Below, piece by piece: positions 8,161 through 15,578 of a stretch of DNA of 38,798 nt; positions within the stretch are counted from its first letter, which is position 1, and each line of letters begins with the position of its first letter. Under the pieces are notes generated by a model. That model was not told where the DNA came from. It did not search any database and saw only the letters and a list, made by a program, of their open reading frames with translations. The position numbers were made by a program, and so were the translations under genes. Source of the DNA: Pseudomonas sp. GM50 (GTDB lineage Bacteria > Pseudomonadota > Gammaproteobacteria > Pseudomonadales > Pseudomonadaceae); contig NZ_AKJK01000086.1 of assembly GCF_000282375.1 (NCBI RefSeq), positions 1 to 38,798 of the forward strand, given 5' to 3'.

Positions 8161-8223
8161 TGTACTGGGACAGTTGCCACAATAGTCGACCGTACAGTGC
8201 ATTGTCAGCAAAAACTGTACTGT
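8161..8223. promoter_or_regulatory. repeated TGTACTG/GTACAGT motifs, candidate MocR operator
   Basis: TGTACTG occurs at 8161-8167 and again at 8217-8223, and the inverted form GTACAGT at 8192-8198 pairs with ACTGTAC at 8214-8220. They straddle the candidate promoter. MocR proteins often bind paired direct or inverted repeats, so autoregulation is a reasonable inference. Confidence 0.45.
8179..8208 (-). promoter_or_regulatory. candidate sigma70 promoter of the MocR gene
   Basis: Reading the minus strand, CTGACA (8208-8203) and TATTGT (8184-8179) are separated by 18 nt. They match the -35 at 5 of 6 positions and the -10 at 4 of 6. The spacing is slightly long, so this is a moderate call. Confidence 0.4.
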
Positions 8224-8256
8224 TTTCAGGAAGAGTATTGGCTCATTGGCAGGCAC

Positions 8257-8288
8257 AAAAAAACCCGGCACTGCTGACAGGCCGGGTT
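8257..8288 (-). terminator. intrinsic terminator after ompA-like gene
   Basis: On the minus strand, AACCCGGC, an 11-nt loop, and GCCGGGTT are followed by a run of T residues. It is 17 nt beyond the OmpA-family stop codon. Confidence 0.85.
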
Positions 8289-8304
8289 TCCAGTAACGCA
8301 GCCC

Positions 8305-9117
8305 TTAGCGGGCGGCGCCGAGCTGGCCTTTTTCGTCGGAGAACACAATTTCCACCCGACGGTTCTGCGCACGCCCGCGCTCGGAAGCATTCACGTCCAC
8401 CGGGTATTCATCGCCATAGCCTTCGACTTTGATACGTTTGTCGTCGATGCCCAGGTCCATCAGCACATCCGCCACCGATTGCGCACGGTCGCGGGACAGC
8501 TTGAGGTTTTCCTGTTTACCGCCAGTGCTGTCGGTATAGCCTTCGATCCGCACCACGCGTTTGGGATTGAGCTGCAAGAACTGGACGATCTTCAGCACCA
8601 CGCGGTTTGCCGAGCTTTTCAGCTCTGCTTCACCGGTATCGAACAGCACATCGCCCAGGGTCATCACCAGGCCACGGTCGGTTTGGGTGGTCGCCAGCGC
8701 CACGATCTGCTCTTCGAGCCACTTGCCCTGTTGCTGCACGCTGAGCAACTTGGACTCACGCAGGGCCAATTGCAGGCGCTGACGCTCGAGTTCGAGCTTC
8801 GCCGCGCGTTCCTCGTTGAGCACTTGATTGGTGTGTTCCCGGGCGATTTCGCTGTAGCGCTGGCTCAAGTAGGCGTAATGCACAACGTCCGAACCGCTGC
8901 CCCAGTAGCTGGACAGACGATCGGCGCGGGCCAGGGACTCGCCGGCACGAATCACGTCTTTGGGCGCAATGCGCAGCACGTTGGAGTCTTCCTTGACCTT
9001 CTGGAAGTCAGTGCCGGCCTGCTGCAATGCGGCTTCGCTATGTTGACCGGCGCAGCCATAAAGGCTTGCGCAGCCGGCCAGGATCAAGCCGCCGAGTGCT
9101 TTGGTCTTCAGGCTCAT
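8305..9117 (-). CDS. OmpA family peptidoglycan-associated lipoprotein with DUF4398 region
   Basis: The 270-residue product has a lipoprotein signal with the lipobox ending LYGC (Cys22). A helical, coiled-coil-rich segment follows (residues about 28-150, DUF4398-like, with the ELERQRLQLALRESK heptads). The C-terminal OmpA-like domain (about 158-262) carries LGDVLFDTGEAELK, RIEGYTDSTG and NRRVEIVF, including the Asp and Arg that contact diaminopimelate in this family. It should anchor the outer membrane to peptidoglycan. Its ATG overlaps the stop codon of the DUF4398 lipoprotein gene by 4 nt (ATGA), so translation is coupled. It is the last gene of a three-gene operon with a terminator. Confidence 0.9.
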   Translation of the reverse strand: MSLKTKALGGLILAGCASLYGCAGQHSEAALQQAGTDFQKVKEDSNVLRIAPKDVIRAGESLARADRLSSYWGSGSDVVHYAYLSQRYSEIAREHTNQVLNEERAAKLELERQRLQLALRESKLLSVQQQGKWLEEQIVALATTQTDRGLVMTLGDVLFDTGEAELKSSANRVVLKIVQFLQLNPKRVVRIEGYTDSTGGKQENLKLSRDRAQSVADVLMDLGIDDKRIKVEGYGDEYPVDVNASERGRAQNRRVEIVFSDEKGQLGAAR

Positions 9118-9470
9118 TGGGCATCTCCCAGTTGCTTGCGCAGGCGAGTGATGCGGGTATTGAGCACGTTCAACTGCTCCTCGCTCTTGAGGGTCAGAAT
9201 CCGGGCTTCGGCCAGGCGTGCGTCCAGCTCGGCCTGCTCGGCCCGCATGCGCGCGTTCTTGAAGGACTGGTCGGCCATGTTGCCCTTGGCACGCTTGAAC
9301 TTGTCTTCAGCCAGCTTCAGTTCTGGTACTTCGTCGACGGTAGCACCCACGGCCTTGGCTTGTTCGAGTGCCTGTTCGGTCAGGCGTATTTGTTCATTCG
9401 GCGCCGGATCGGCTGCACAACCCGCCAGAGCCAGAACGGCCAGGGCAGCGAAAAGAGGTCGAATACTCAC
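9114..9470 (-). CDS. DUF4398 domain lipoprotein
   Basis: The 118-residue lipoprotein has signal residues 1-18 with the lipobox ALAGC, followed by an almost fully helical DUF4398 region rich in Ala, Glu, Lys and Arg (EQALEQAKAVGA, AEQAELDARLAEAR). It starts with GTG; AGGGA lies about 7 nt upstream. It is sandwiched between the solute-binding protein gene (9 nt upstream) and the OmpA lipoprotein gene (4-nt overlap), which itself carries a DUF4398-like segment. The two helical lipoproteins may pair in the envelope. That is inference; no activity is known for the family. Confidence 0.85.
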   Translation of the reverse strand: MSIRPLFAALAVLALAGCAADPAPNEQIRLTEQALEQAKAVGATVDEVPELKLAEDKFKRAKGNMADQSFKNARMRAEQAELDARLAEARILTLKSEEQLNVLNTRITRLRKQLGDAQ

Positions 9471-9479
9471 TAAGAATCC

Positions 9480-10316
9480 CTACTGTTTTGGGGTACTGAC
9501 AGGTTGTGGCTGCGGTTGTGAGAGTTGCGCTTTCCAACGCTCGATATTGCGCAGCAGTGCAGCTTCTGTCAGTCCGGACGCGGGCAATTCTGTCATCTTT
9601 TTGGCCAGCTGTCCGCGCAACCAAGGATCGTTGCAGGCAGAGTTATGGGAAACGGCGAGATACAGGCCAGGTTTGTCGATGGGTTGTGGGTGGGCCATCA
9701 AGTCATCGGCCATCCCCAGCGTTTGCACCATGGCCATGCCCGAGTAGCGTCCGGCGAGGACAAATTCCACCTCGTTCAGCAGCAATTTCTGAAAGGCCTG
9801 GGTCAGATTGGGCGTGCGCACCAGGGTCAATTGCTGCTCGGCGAAAGTGCCAAATGAGGGGGTTACTCGAGCCTTTTCCGACAAGGCACCGGGATGACCG
9901 TGAAGGTCCTGCGCTTCGTTGTAGACCAGTAACGAGTCGTTGCGGGTCCAGACCAGATAATCGTTTTCCAGCAGCGGTGGATGGATGTAATCCAGATTTT
10001 CCAGCTCACTGATCGTCAATGGCGCGTCGGCCAGCATGTCCATGCGCCCGCTACGCACTTCGTCCAGGGCCTGGGAGCGCTTGCCGGCATAAAGCAGTTC
10101 GACCTTGATGCCCAACTCCCCCGCCACTTGCTGCAACAGGTCGGCGCTGGCGCCTATCAGGTACTTGGGGTTTTGCGGGTCTTGCCACAGGTACGGCGGC
10201 GCGTCCGGGCTGCCGGTCACCACCAGGCGCTCGCATTTGCCTGCGGCTACGGACAGCCCCGGCAACATCGTCAGCCCCAGCAGTAATGACCAGCCACACA
10301 CGCGGCGAAAATCCAT
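9480..10316 (-). CDS. periplasmic amino-acid-type solute-binding protein
   Basis: The 278-residue product has a Sec signal peptide (residues 1-25, cleavage after SVAA), followed by an SBP_bac_3-type fold. Features are PPYLWQDPQNPKYLIGASADLL near residue 40, the hinge segment GRMDMLADAPLTISE, and Cys residues near both ends of the mature chain. It ends in a Gln/Pro-repeat tail (QPQPQPVSTPKQ). No permease or ATPase gene is nearby, so it is not a standard transporter component; such orphan proteins in Pseudomonas may instead sense ligands or act with envelope partners. It heads the operon with the DUF4398 and OmpA lipoprotein genes. Confidence 0.8.
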   Translation of the reverse strand: MDFRRVCGWSLLLGLTMLPGLSVAAGKCERLVVTGSPDAPPYLWQDPQNPKYLIGASADLLQQVAGELGIKVELLYAGKRSQALDEVRSGRMDMLADAPLTISELENLDYIHPPLLENDYLVWTRNDSLLVYNEAQDLHGHPGALSEKARVTPSFGTFAEQQLTLVRTPNLTQAFQKLLLNEVEFVLAGRYSGMAMVQTLGMADDLMAHPQPIDKPGLYLAVSHNSACNDPWLRGQLAKKMTELPASGLTEAALLRNIERWKAQLSQPQPQPVSTPKQ

Positions 10317-10371
10317 GGGGACACTCCCTACAACCTATTATTTTCGCCCGTAGGAGCTCCTACAGAAGCAC

Positions 10372-10402
10372 AAAAAAAAGCCCGACCAAAAGGTCGGGCT
10401 CT
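10372..10402 (-). terminator. intrinsic terminator after etfA
   Basis: On the minus strand, AGCCCGACC-TTTT-GGTCGGGCT is a perfect 9-bp stem followed by eight T residues. It is about 20 nt beyond the etfA stop codon. Confidence 0.9.
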
Positions 10403-10422
10403 TTATAAGTCAAGCCGCCGGA

Positions 10423-11352
10423 TTAGACCAGCTTCTCGAACTCGGGGATGGCTTCGAACAGGTCTGCCACCAGGCCGTAATCGGCCACCTGGAAGATCGG
10501 CGCTTCTTCGTCCTTGTTGATCGCAACGATCACCTTGGAGTCTTTCATGCCGGCCAGGTGCTGGATCGCGCCGGAAATACCGACGGCGATGTACAGCTGT
10601 GGAGCAACGATCTTGCCGGTCTGACCGACCTGCATGTCGTTGGGTACAAAACCTGCGTCGACCGCGGCGCGGGAAGCACCGACGGCAGCGCCCAGCTTGT
10701 CGGCCAGGGCGTACAGGTGTTTGAAGTTGTCGCCGTTCTGCATGCCGCGACCGCCGGAAACGACGATTTTGGCAGCGGTCAGTTCCGGACGATCGGACTT
10801 GGCCAGTTCTTCGCCAACGAAGCTCGAAGTGCCAGCGTCGTGAGCAGCCGCAACCGCTTCAACGGCAGCCGAACCACCTTCAGCTGCAACCGGGTCGAAA
10901 CCGGTGGCACGCACGGTGATCACTTTGACCGCCGCGTTGGACTGTACGGTAGCAATGGCGTTACCGGCGTAGATCGGGCGCTTGAAGGTGTCGGCGCTTT
11001 CGACCGAGATGATCTCGGAGATCTGGTCAACGTCCAGCTGAGCGGCAACGCGCGGCAGGATGTTTTTGCCGTTCGAAGTAGCGGCAGCCAGGATGTGGCT
11101 GTAAGCCTTGCCCAACTCTGCGACCAGCGGAGCAACGTTTTCCGGCAGTTGATGAGCGTAGGCGGCGTTATCGGCCACCAGCACTTTGGCCACACCAGCG
11201 ATTTTCGCAGCAGCTTCAGCCACGGCGCCAGCGCCCTGACCTGCAACCAGAACGTGGATATCACCGCCGATCTTGGCAGCAGCAGCCACAGTGTTCAGCG
11301 TGGCCGGAGCCAGTACTTTGTTGTCGTGTTCAGCAATAACCAAGATAGTCAT
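10423..11352 (-). CDS. etfA: electron transfer flavoprotein alpha subunit
   Basis: The 309-residue FAD-binding subunit of electron transfer flavoprotein accepts electrons from acyl-CoA and other dehydrogenases and passes them to Etf-QO. The N-terminal domain starts MTILVIAEHDNKVL. The C-terminal FAD domain shows VSGGRGMQ near residue 200, GASRAAVDAGF, GQTGKIVAPQLYIAVGISGAIQH and the closing VIVAINKDEEAPIF. Length and motifs are standard. Its ATG directly follows the etfB stop codon (TAA-ATG, no gap), so translation is coupled. A strong terminator follows. The ubiquinone oxidoreductase is encoded divergently next door. Confidence 0.97.
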   Translation of the reverse strand: MTILVIAEHDNKVLAPATLNTVAAAAKIGGDIHVLVAGQGAGAVAEAAAKIAGVAKVLVADNAAYAHQLPENVAPLVAELGKAYSHILAAATSNGKNILPRVAAQLDVDQISEIISVESADTFKRPIYAGNAIATVQSNAAVKVITVRATGFDPVAAEGGSAAVEAVAAAHDAGTSSFVGEELAKSDRPELTAAKIVVSGGRGMQNGDNFKHLYALADKLGAAVGASRAAVDAGFVPNDMQVGQTGKIVAPQLYIAVGISGAIQHLAGMKDSKVIVAINKDEEAPIFQVADYGLVADLFEAIPEFEKLV

Positions 11353-12102
11353 TTAGATTACCTTCGCTTCGTTTTTCAGTTTCTCGACCAGTTCAGCCAC
11401 CGACTTGACCTTGATACCCGCGCTGCGTGCAGCCGGCGCTTCGACTTTCAGGGTCTTGTTGGTGGAGGCGGTGGAAACGCCCAAAGCGTCCGGAGTCAGC
11501 ACTTCGAGAGGCTTCTTCTTGGCTTTCATGATGTTTGGCAGAGACGCATAGCGCGGCTCGTTCAAACGCAGGTCGGTGGTGACGATGGCCGGCAGTTTCA
11601 GGGAAACTGTCTGCGCGCCGCCGTCGATTTCGCGGGTCACGGCAACAGTATCGCCGCTGACTTCGACTTTCGAAGCGAATGTGCCCTGACCGTAGCCGCT
11701 CAATGCAGCGAGCATCTGGCCAGTCTGGTTGTTGTCGCTGTCGATGGCTTGTTTGCCGAGGATCACCAGCTGAGGCTGTTCCTTGTCGACAACAGCTTTC
11801 AACAACTTGGCAACCGCCAGGGAAGTCAGATCTTCAGCGGATTCGACGAGGATGGCGCGGTCGGCACCCAGAGCCAGCGCAGTGCGCAGTTGCTCTTGAG
11901 CGGTGGACGGGCCGATGGAGACGACGACGATTTCAGTCGCAACGCCTTTCTCTTTCAGACGTACGGCTTCTTCCACTGCGATTTCGCAGAACGGGTTCAT
12001 CGACATCTTGACGTTAGCGAGGTCGACGCCGGAATTGTCCGCCTTGACACGAACCTTGACGTTGTAATCCACAACGCGTTTGACAGCTACAAGAACCTTC
12101 AT
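11353..12102 (-). CDS. etfB: electron transfer flavoprotein beta subunit
   Basis: The 249-residue AMP-binding partner of EtfA starts MKVLVAVKRVVDYNVKVRVK and has MNPFCEIAVEEAVRLKEKG, the ADRAILV segment and the recognition-loop region DNNQTGQMLAALSGYGQGTFAS. These place it confidently as EtfB. It is the first gene of etfBA, with GAGG 8-9 nt before the ATG. In Pseudomonas this operon and the neighbouring etf-QO gene support fatty-acid beta-oxidation and branched-chain amino acid catabolism. The divergent upstream region includes an inverted-repeat segment and a PsrA-like box that may affect both directions. Confidence 0.97.
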   Translation of the reverse strand: MKVLVAVKRVVDYNVKVRVKADNSGVDLANVKMSMNPFCEIAVEEAVRLKEKGVATEIVVVSIGPSTAQEQLRTALALGADRAILVESAEDLTSLAVAKLLKAVVDKEQPQLVILGKQAIDSDNNQTGQMLAALSGYGQGTFASKVEVSGDTVAVTREIDGGAQTVSLKLPAIVTTDLRLNEPRYASLPNIMKAKKKPLEVLTPDALGVSTASTNKTLKVEAPAARSAGIKVKSVAELVEKLKNEAKVI

Positions 12103-12171
12103 GGATTCCTCGTTACTCTCCGGTGAAAAGAAAGTCGCCTAGGCGAACCTGGCGGTTGATGCTCATCGGCG

Positions 12172-12349
12172 CAAGGGCACCTCTAAAAACGCTGGCAGGT
12201 GTATCGGGTGAACGTTGCTCACGAGGCTGATAACCGTTCGTCAGTGGTGACCGACGAGTCATTCATTATCGCGGCGTGTAAACTGCGCGCCTGACCTGCA
12301 CTGCGCATCACCTTATACTGCCATCGCCCTGTCTTTAGAGGTGCTCTTG
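12172..12349. repeat. MITE-like segment bounded by 19-bp inverted repeats
   Basis: CAAGGGCACCTCTAAAAAC at 12172-12190 and the inverse of CAAGAGCACCTCTAAAGAC at 12331-12349 agree at 17 of 19 positions. Internally, GCTGGCA..GTAT..GGTGA on the left resembles GATGGCA.GTATAAGGTGA on the right arm, so the similarity runs on for about 20 nt more with small gaps. No coding frame or clear target-site duplication is seen. It lies between etfB and etf-QO, either as a decayed MITE or as a widely spaced regulatory dyad. Confidence 0.5.
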
Positions 12350-12480
12350 AAACCAACAGTCAGCCTACGGCGAGCGCAAAACCGCCCGTATCTTGACCGG
12401 AACGCCTATTCCGGTCAATACGGCAAAATAGCCGTTCATAAGCCGCGTGACTTTGATTTCTCTGGGTTTGAGCCAATTCA

Positions 12481-12494
12481 AACAAACGTTTGTA
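12481..12494. promoter_or_regulatory. PsrA-type operator
   Basis: CAAAC-AAAC-GTTTG fits the published PsrA consensus (G/C)AAAC-N2-4-GTTTG and abuts the -35 element of the etf-QO promoter. PsrA is a TetR regulator of fatty-acid metabolism in Pseudomonas, and etf genes are reported among its targets as I recall. The inner part is also a perfect 12-bp palindrome, ACAAACGTTTGT (12484-12495). Confidence 0.6.
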
Positions 12495-12496
12495 TT

Positions 12497-12525
12497 GGAC
12501 GCTAGGAGTGGTGTAGATATAATGC
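12497..12525 (+). promoter_or_regulatory. sigma70 promoter of etf-QO
   Basis: TTGGAC (12497-12502), exactly 17 nt, then TATAAT (12520-12525): near-consensus. It gives a leader of about 120 nt before the etf-QO GTG. The PsrA-like box overlaps its upstream edge. Confidence 0.75.
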
Positions 12526-12649
12526 GCCACCCTAGAGAGAAAGGTGGCTCATCGATTGTCCTCTCCCCCGCATTGTGGGGGAATTCATGGATGCGACACC
12601 AAACCTCCAATTAGAAAAAAACTGTTGAGCCTTGAGTAGGAGATAGCCT

Positions 12650-14314
12650 GTGGAACGCGAATACATGGAATTCGACGTGGTCATCGTCGGTGCCGGCCCC
12701 GCTGGCCTGTCCGCCGCCTGCCGTTTGAAGCAGAAGGCCGCCGAAGCCGGTAAGGAAATCAGCGTCTGCGTGGTCGAAAAAGGCTCCGAAGTCGGCGCTC
12801 ACATCCTGTCCGGTGCCGTGTTCGAACCACGCGCCCTGAACGAATTGTTCCCGGACTGGAAAGAACTCGGCGCGCCGCTGAATACGCCAGTCACACGCGA
12901 TGACATCTTCGTTCTGAAAAACGCCGACAGCGCGCAGAAGATTCCTGACCTCTTTGTGCCCAAGACCATGCACAACGAAGGCAACTACATCATCTCCCTG
13001 GGCAACCTGTGCCGTTGGCTGGCTCAACAGGCCGAGAACCTGGGCGTGGAAATCTACCCGGGCTTCGCCGCCCAGGAAGCACTGTTCGACGAGAACGGCG
13101 TGGTTCGCGGGATCATCACCGGCGACCTGGGTGTTGACCGCGAAGGCAATCCGAAAGAAGGCCTGTACACCCCGGGCATGGAACTGCGTGCCAAGTACAC
13201 GCTGTTCGCCGAAGGTTGCCGTGGCCATATCGGCAAGCAACTGATCAAGCGTTTCAACCTCGACAGCGAGGCCGACGCCCAGCATTACGGCATCGGCCTG
13301 AAAGAAATCTGGGAAATCGACCCGGCCAAGCACCAGCCAGGCCTGGTGGTCCACACCGCCGGCTGGCCGCTGGACATCATGGGCACCGAGAACACCGGTG
13401 GCTCGTTCCTCTATCACCTGGAAAACAACCAGGTGGTCGTTGGTCTGATTGTCGATCTTTCCTACAGCAACACCTTTCTGTCGCCGTTCGACGAGTTCCA
13501 GCGCCTCAAGCATCACCCGGTGCTCAAGCAATACCTGGAAGGCGGCAAGCGCATCAGCTACGGCGCGCGTGCGATCTCCAAAGGTGGCCTGAACTCGCTG
13601 CCGAAAATGGTCTTCAAGGGCGGCGCGCTGATCGGTTGCGACCTCGGCACGCTGAACTTCGCCAAGATCAAAGGCAGCCACACCGCGATGAAGTCCGGCA
13701 TGCTTGCCGCTGAATCGGTAGCTGACGCACTGTTCGCTGACAAAGACGGCACCGAAGAGCTGACCCCTTATGTCGACGCCTTCAAGAAGAGCTGGCTCTA
13801 TGACGAACTGTTCGCCAGCCGCAACTTCGGCCCGGCGATCCACAAGTTCGGCGCCATCGTCGGCGGCGGTTTCAACTGGCTTGATCAGAACATCTTCGGC
13901 GGCAAACTGCCGTTCACCCTGCACGACACCAAGCCGGATTACGCGTGCCTGAAACTGGCGGCCGATTGCAAGAAGATCGACTACCCGAAACCGGACGGCA
14001 AGATCAGCTTCGACAAACTCAGCTCGGTGTTCATCTCGGGGACCAACCACGAAGAAGAGCAGCCTTGCCACTTGAAGCTGACCGATCCGAGCATTCCAAT
14101 CGCCAAGAACCTGCCGATGTACGATGAACCTGCCCAGCGTTACTGCCCGGCCGGCGTGTACGAAGTCGTCACCCAAGAAGACGGCGAGAAGCGCTTCCAG
14201 ATCAACGCCCAGAACTGCGTTCACTGCAAGACCTGCGACATCAAGGACCCTGCGCAGAACATTACCTGGGTGGCACCGGAAGGCTCTGGCGGCCCGACTT
14301 ACCCGAACATGTAA
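12650..14314 (+). CDS. etfD: electron transfer flavoprotein-ubiquinone oxidoreductase
   Basis: The 554-residue monotopic inner-membrane enzyme takes electrons from reduced ETF through FAD and a [4Fe-4S] cluster to ubiquinone. The FAD-binding motif VIVGAGPAGLSAACRL is near residues 10-25. The cluster ligands are Cys499 (RYCPAG) and Cys523, Cys526 and Cys529 (NCVHCKTC). Length is normal for the family. GTG is the start, with AGGAG 7 nt before it; an in-frame ATG at 12665 is the only close alternative and has no better ribosome site. A sigma70 promoter with a PsrA-like box lies upstream and a terminator downstream. A long open frame on the opposite strand is a codon-bias shadow. Confidence 0.97.
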   Translation: MEREYMEFDVVIVGAGPAGLSAACRLKQKAAEAGKEISVCVVEKGSEVGAHILSGAVFEPRALNELFPDWKELGAPLNTPVTRDDIFVLKNADSAQKIPDLFVPKTMHNEGNYIISLGNLCRWLAQQAENLGVEIYPGFAAQEALFDENGVVRGIITGDLGVDREGNPKEGLYTPGMELRAKYTLFAEGCRGHIGKQLIKRFNLDSEADAQHYGIGLKEIWEIDPAKHQPGLVVHTAGWPLDIMGTENTGGSFLYHLENNQVVVGLIVDLSYSNTFLSPFDEFQRLKHHPVLKQYLEGGKRISYGARAISKGGLNSLPKMVFKGGALIGCDLGTLNFAKIKGSHTAMKSGMLAAESVADALFADKDGTEELTPYVDAFKKSWLYDELFASRNFGPAIHKFGAIVGGGFNWLDQNIFGGKLPFTLHDTKPDYACLKLAADCKKIDYPKPDGKISFDKLSSVFISGTNHEEEQPCHLKLTDPSIPIAKNLPMYDEPAQRYCPAGVYEVVTQEDGEKRFQINAQNCVHCKTCDIKDPAQNITWVAPEGSGGPTYPNM

Positions 14315-14332
14315 GTCGAATCGCTGAACATC

Positions 14333-14357
14333 AAGGCTCCCGACATGGGGGCCTTTT
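14333..14357 (+). terminator. intrinsic terminator after etf-QO
   Basis: AGGCTCCC-gacat-GGGGGCCT makes a stem with one G-T pair, followed by TTTTT. It begins about 20 nt after the stop codon. Confidence 0.85.
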
Positions 14358-14402
14358 TGTTGCCCGATGAAAGTTACAGCGGGCGTAATCTTCAAGGACG
14401 CC

Positions 14403-14475
14403 TTCGCGGGCAAGCCTCGCTCCTACGGTGATGTGTCGTCCACAAAACCCTGTAGGAGCGAGGCTTGCCCGCGAA
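14403..14475. repeat. REPIN (TAGGAGCGAGGCTTGCCCGCG type)
   Basis: A 24-nt arm starting TTCGCGGGCAAGCC and ending GCTCCTAC is repeated as its perfect reverse complement 25 nt later. A further small palindrome, CACCGCGAAGCGGTG, follows at 14476-14490. It sits between etf-QO and the AraC regulator gene. This is a different REP family from the others in the window. Confidence 0.9.
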
Positions 14476-14497
14476 CACCGCGAAGCGGTGCCAGACA

Positions 14498-15388
14498 TCA
14501 AGCAGCTCGCTCATCCCCGGGATTACGTTCGAAGTAACGCTTGTACTCACGGCTGAACTGCGACGTGCTCTGATACCCCACCCGATGCGCCACCTGGGCC
14601 ACGCCCAAGCCTTCGCCCAGCAACAACTGCTGGGCCCTGAGCAAGCGCAAACGCTTCAAATACTGCACCGGCGACAACAAGGTGCTGCGTTTGAAATGCT
14701 CATGAAACGTCGACGCGCTCATGTTCGCGCAACTGGCCAGGGTCTCGACGTTCAGCGGCTCGGTGTAATGCGCATGCAGATGACTCAGGGACGCCGCGAT
14801 CCGGGCGAACTGCCCCTGTTGTTCCACCAACGCTCGCAACACATCGGCTTGCGGCCCCCGCAACGCCACGAACAACAATTCACGCAAACGCGCCGGGCCC
14901 ATGATCTGGCATTCCAGCGGATCGTGCAGGCAGCGCAACAAGCGTTCCACACAACCGCGCATGGCATCGTCGAGCACCGCCGAGGTCATGGACTCGGGCG
15001 TCTGCGCGGGAACAGTGCGCCCCGGCGACAGCCCCATGGCCAATACCAATTCACCGAGCATCACCCGGTCAATGGCGATGGAAACGCCCAGCATCGGGCC
15101 ATCCGGCGCCGAAAACGTCTCGCATTCGAAGGGCACCGGCAACGCCTGAATCAAATAATGCCCGGCCCCGTACTCAAGCGTACGCGGGCCCAAATACGCC
15201 AACTTGCTGCCTTGGGCGATGATGACCAGGCTTGGCTCGTAGATTTGCGGGCCACGGGCGACATCACAACTGGCGCGCAGAACCTGCACCCCCGGCAACG
15301 CTGTGGAAGCGAAACCGTCGCGATTAGTCAAAGGCTGAATCAGCGAAACCAGCGTGGCATTGGCATCGAGATGACGGGTCAACAACAT
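14498..15388 (-). CDS. AraC family transcriptional regulator
   Basis: The 296-residue regulator has an N-terminal cupin-like AraC_N effector domain (PSLVIIAQGSKLAYLG and YLIQALPVPFECETF within residues about 40-110). A C-terminal double helix-turn-helix follows (about 190-290: LASCANMSASTFHEHFK, then VAHRVGYQSTSQFSREYKR). The frame is open upstream to 15592, but the ATG at 15388 fits the family start (MLLTRHLDANATLVSLIQPL) and has GAAGAG upstream. It is divergent from the zinc alcohol dehydrogenase gene with about 190 nt between the starts. AraC_N regulators commonly control an adjacent aldehyde or alcohol reductase, so this dehydrogenase is the likely target. Confidence 0.9.
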   Translation of the reverse strand: MLLTRHLDANATLVSLIQPLTNRDGFASTALPGVQVLRASCDVARGPQIYEPSLVIIAQGSKLAYLGPRTLEYGAGHYLIQALPVPFECETFSAPDGPMLGVSIAIDRVMLGELVLAMGLSPGRTVPAQTPESMTSAVLDDAMRGCVERLLRCLHDPLECQIMGPARLRELLFVALRGPQADVLRALVEQQGQFARIAASLSHLHAHYTEPLNVETLASCANMSASTFHEHFKRSTLLSPVQYLKRLRLLRAQQLLLGEGLGVAQVAHRVGYQSTSQFSREYKRYFERNPGDERAA

Positions 15389-15578
15389 GAGGAGCTCTTC
15401 AAAAAAAATCGCGAAAAAAGGGATGAAAGCATCATCGCAGGTCTGAACGCCAATGCGACCAATCAACGGTGCATGCCGGAGGATTAGGCATGACACCCGG
15501 AGGAATCGCCATGGCCGGTCACCCGTGCGGCGCCCAGAATGGCTCGCCTCACCTGTCACTGCTTTTGCGAGGTTCACC

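Noticed and set aside
12611..14413. 600-codon open frame opposite etf-QO
   Set aside because: It covers the whole of a strongly supported gene on the other strand and has no protein-family features. It is a codon-bias shadow.
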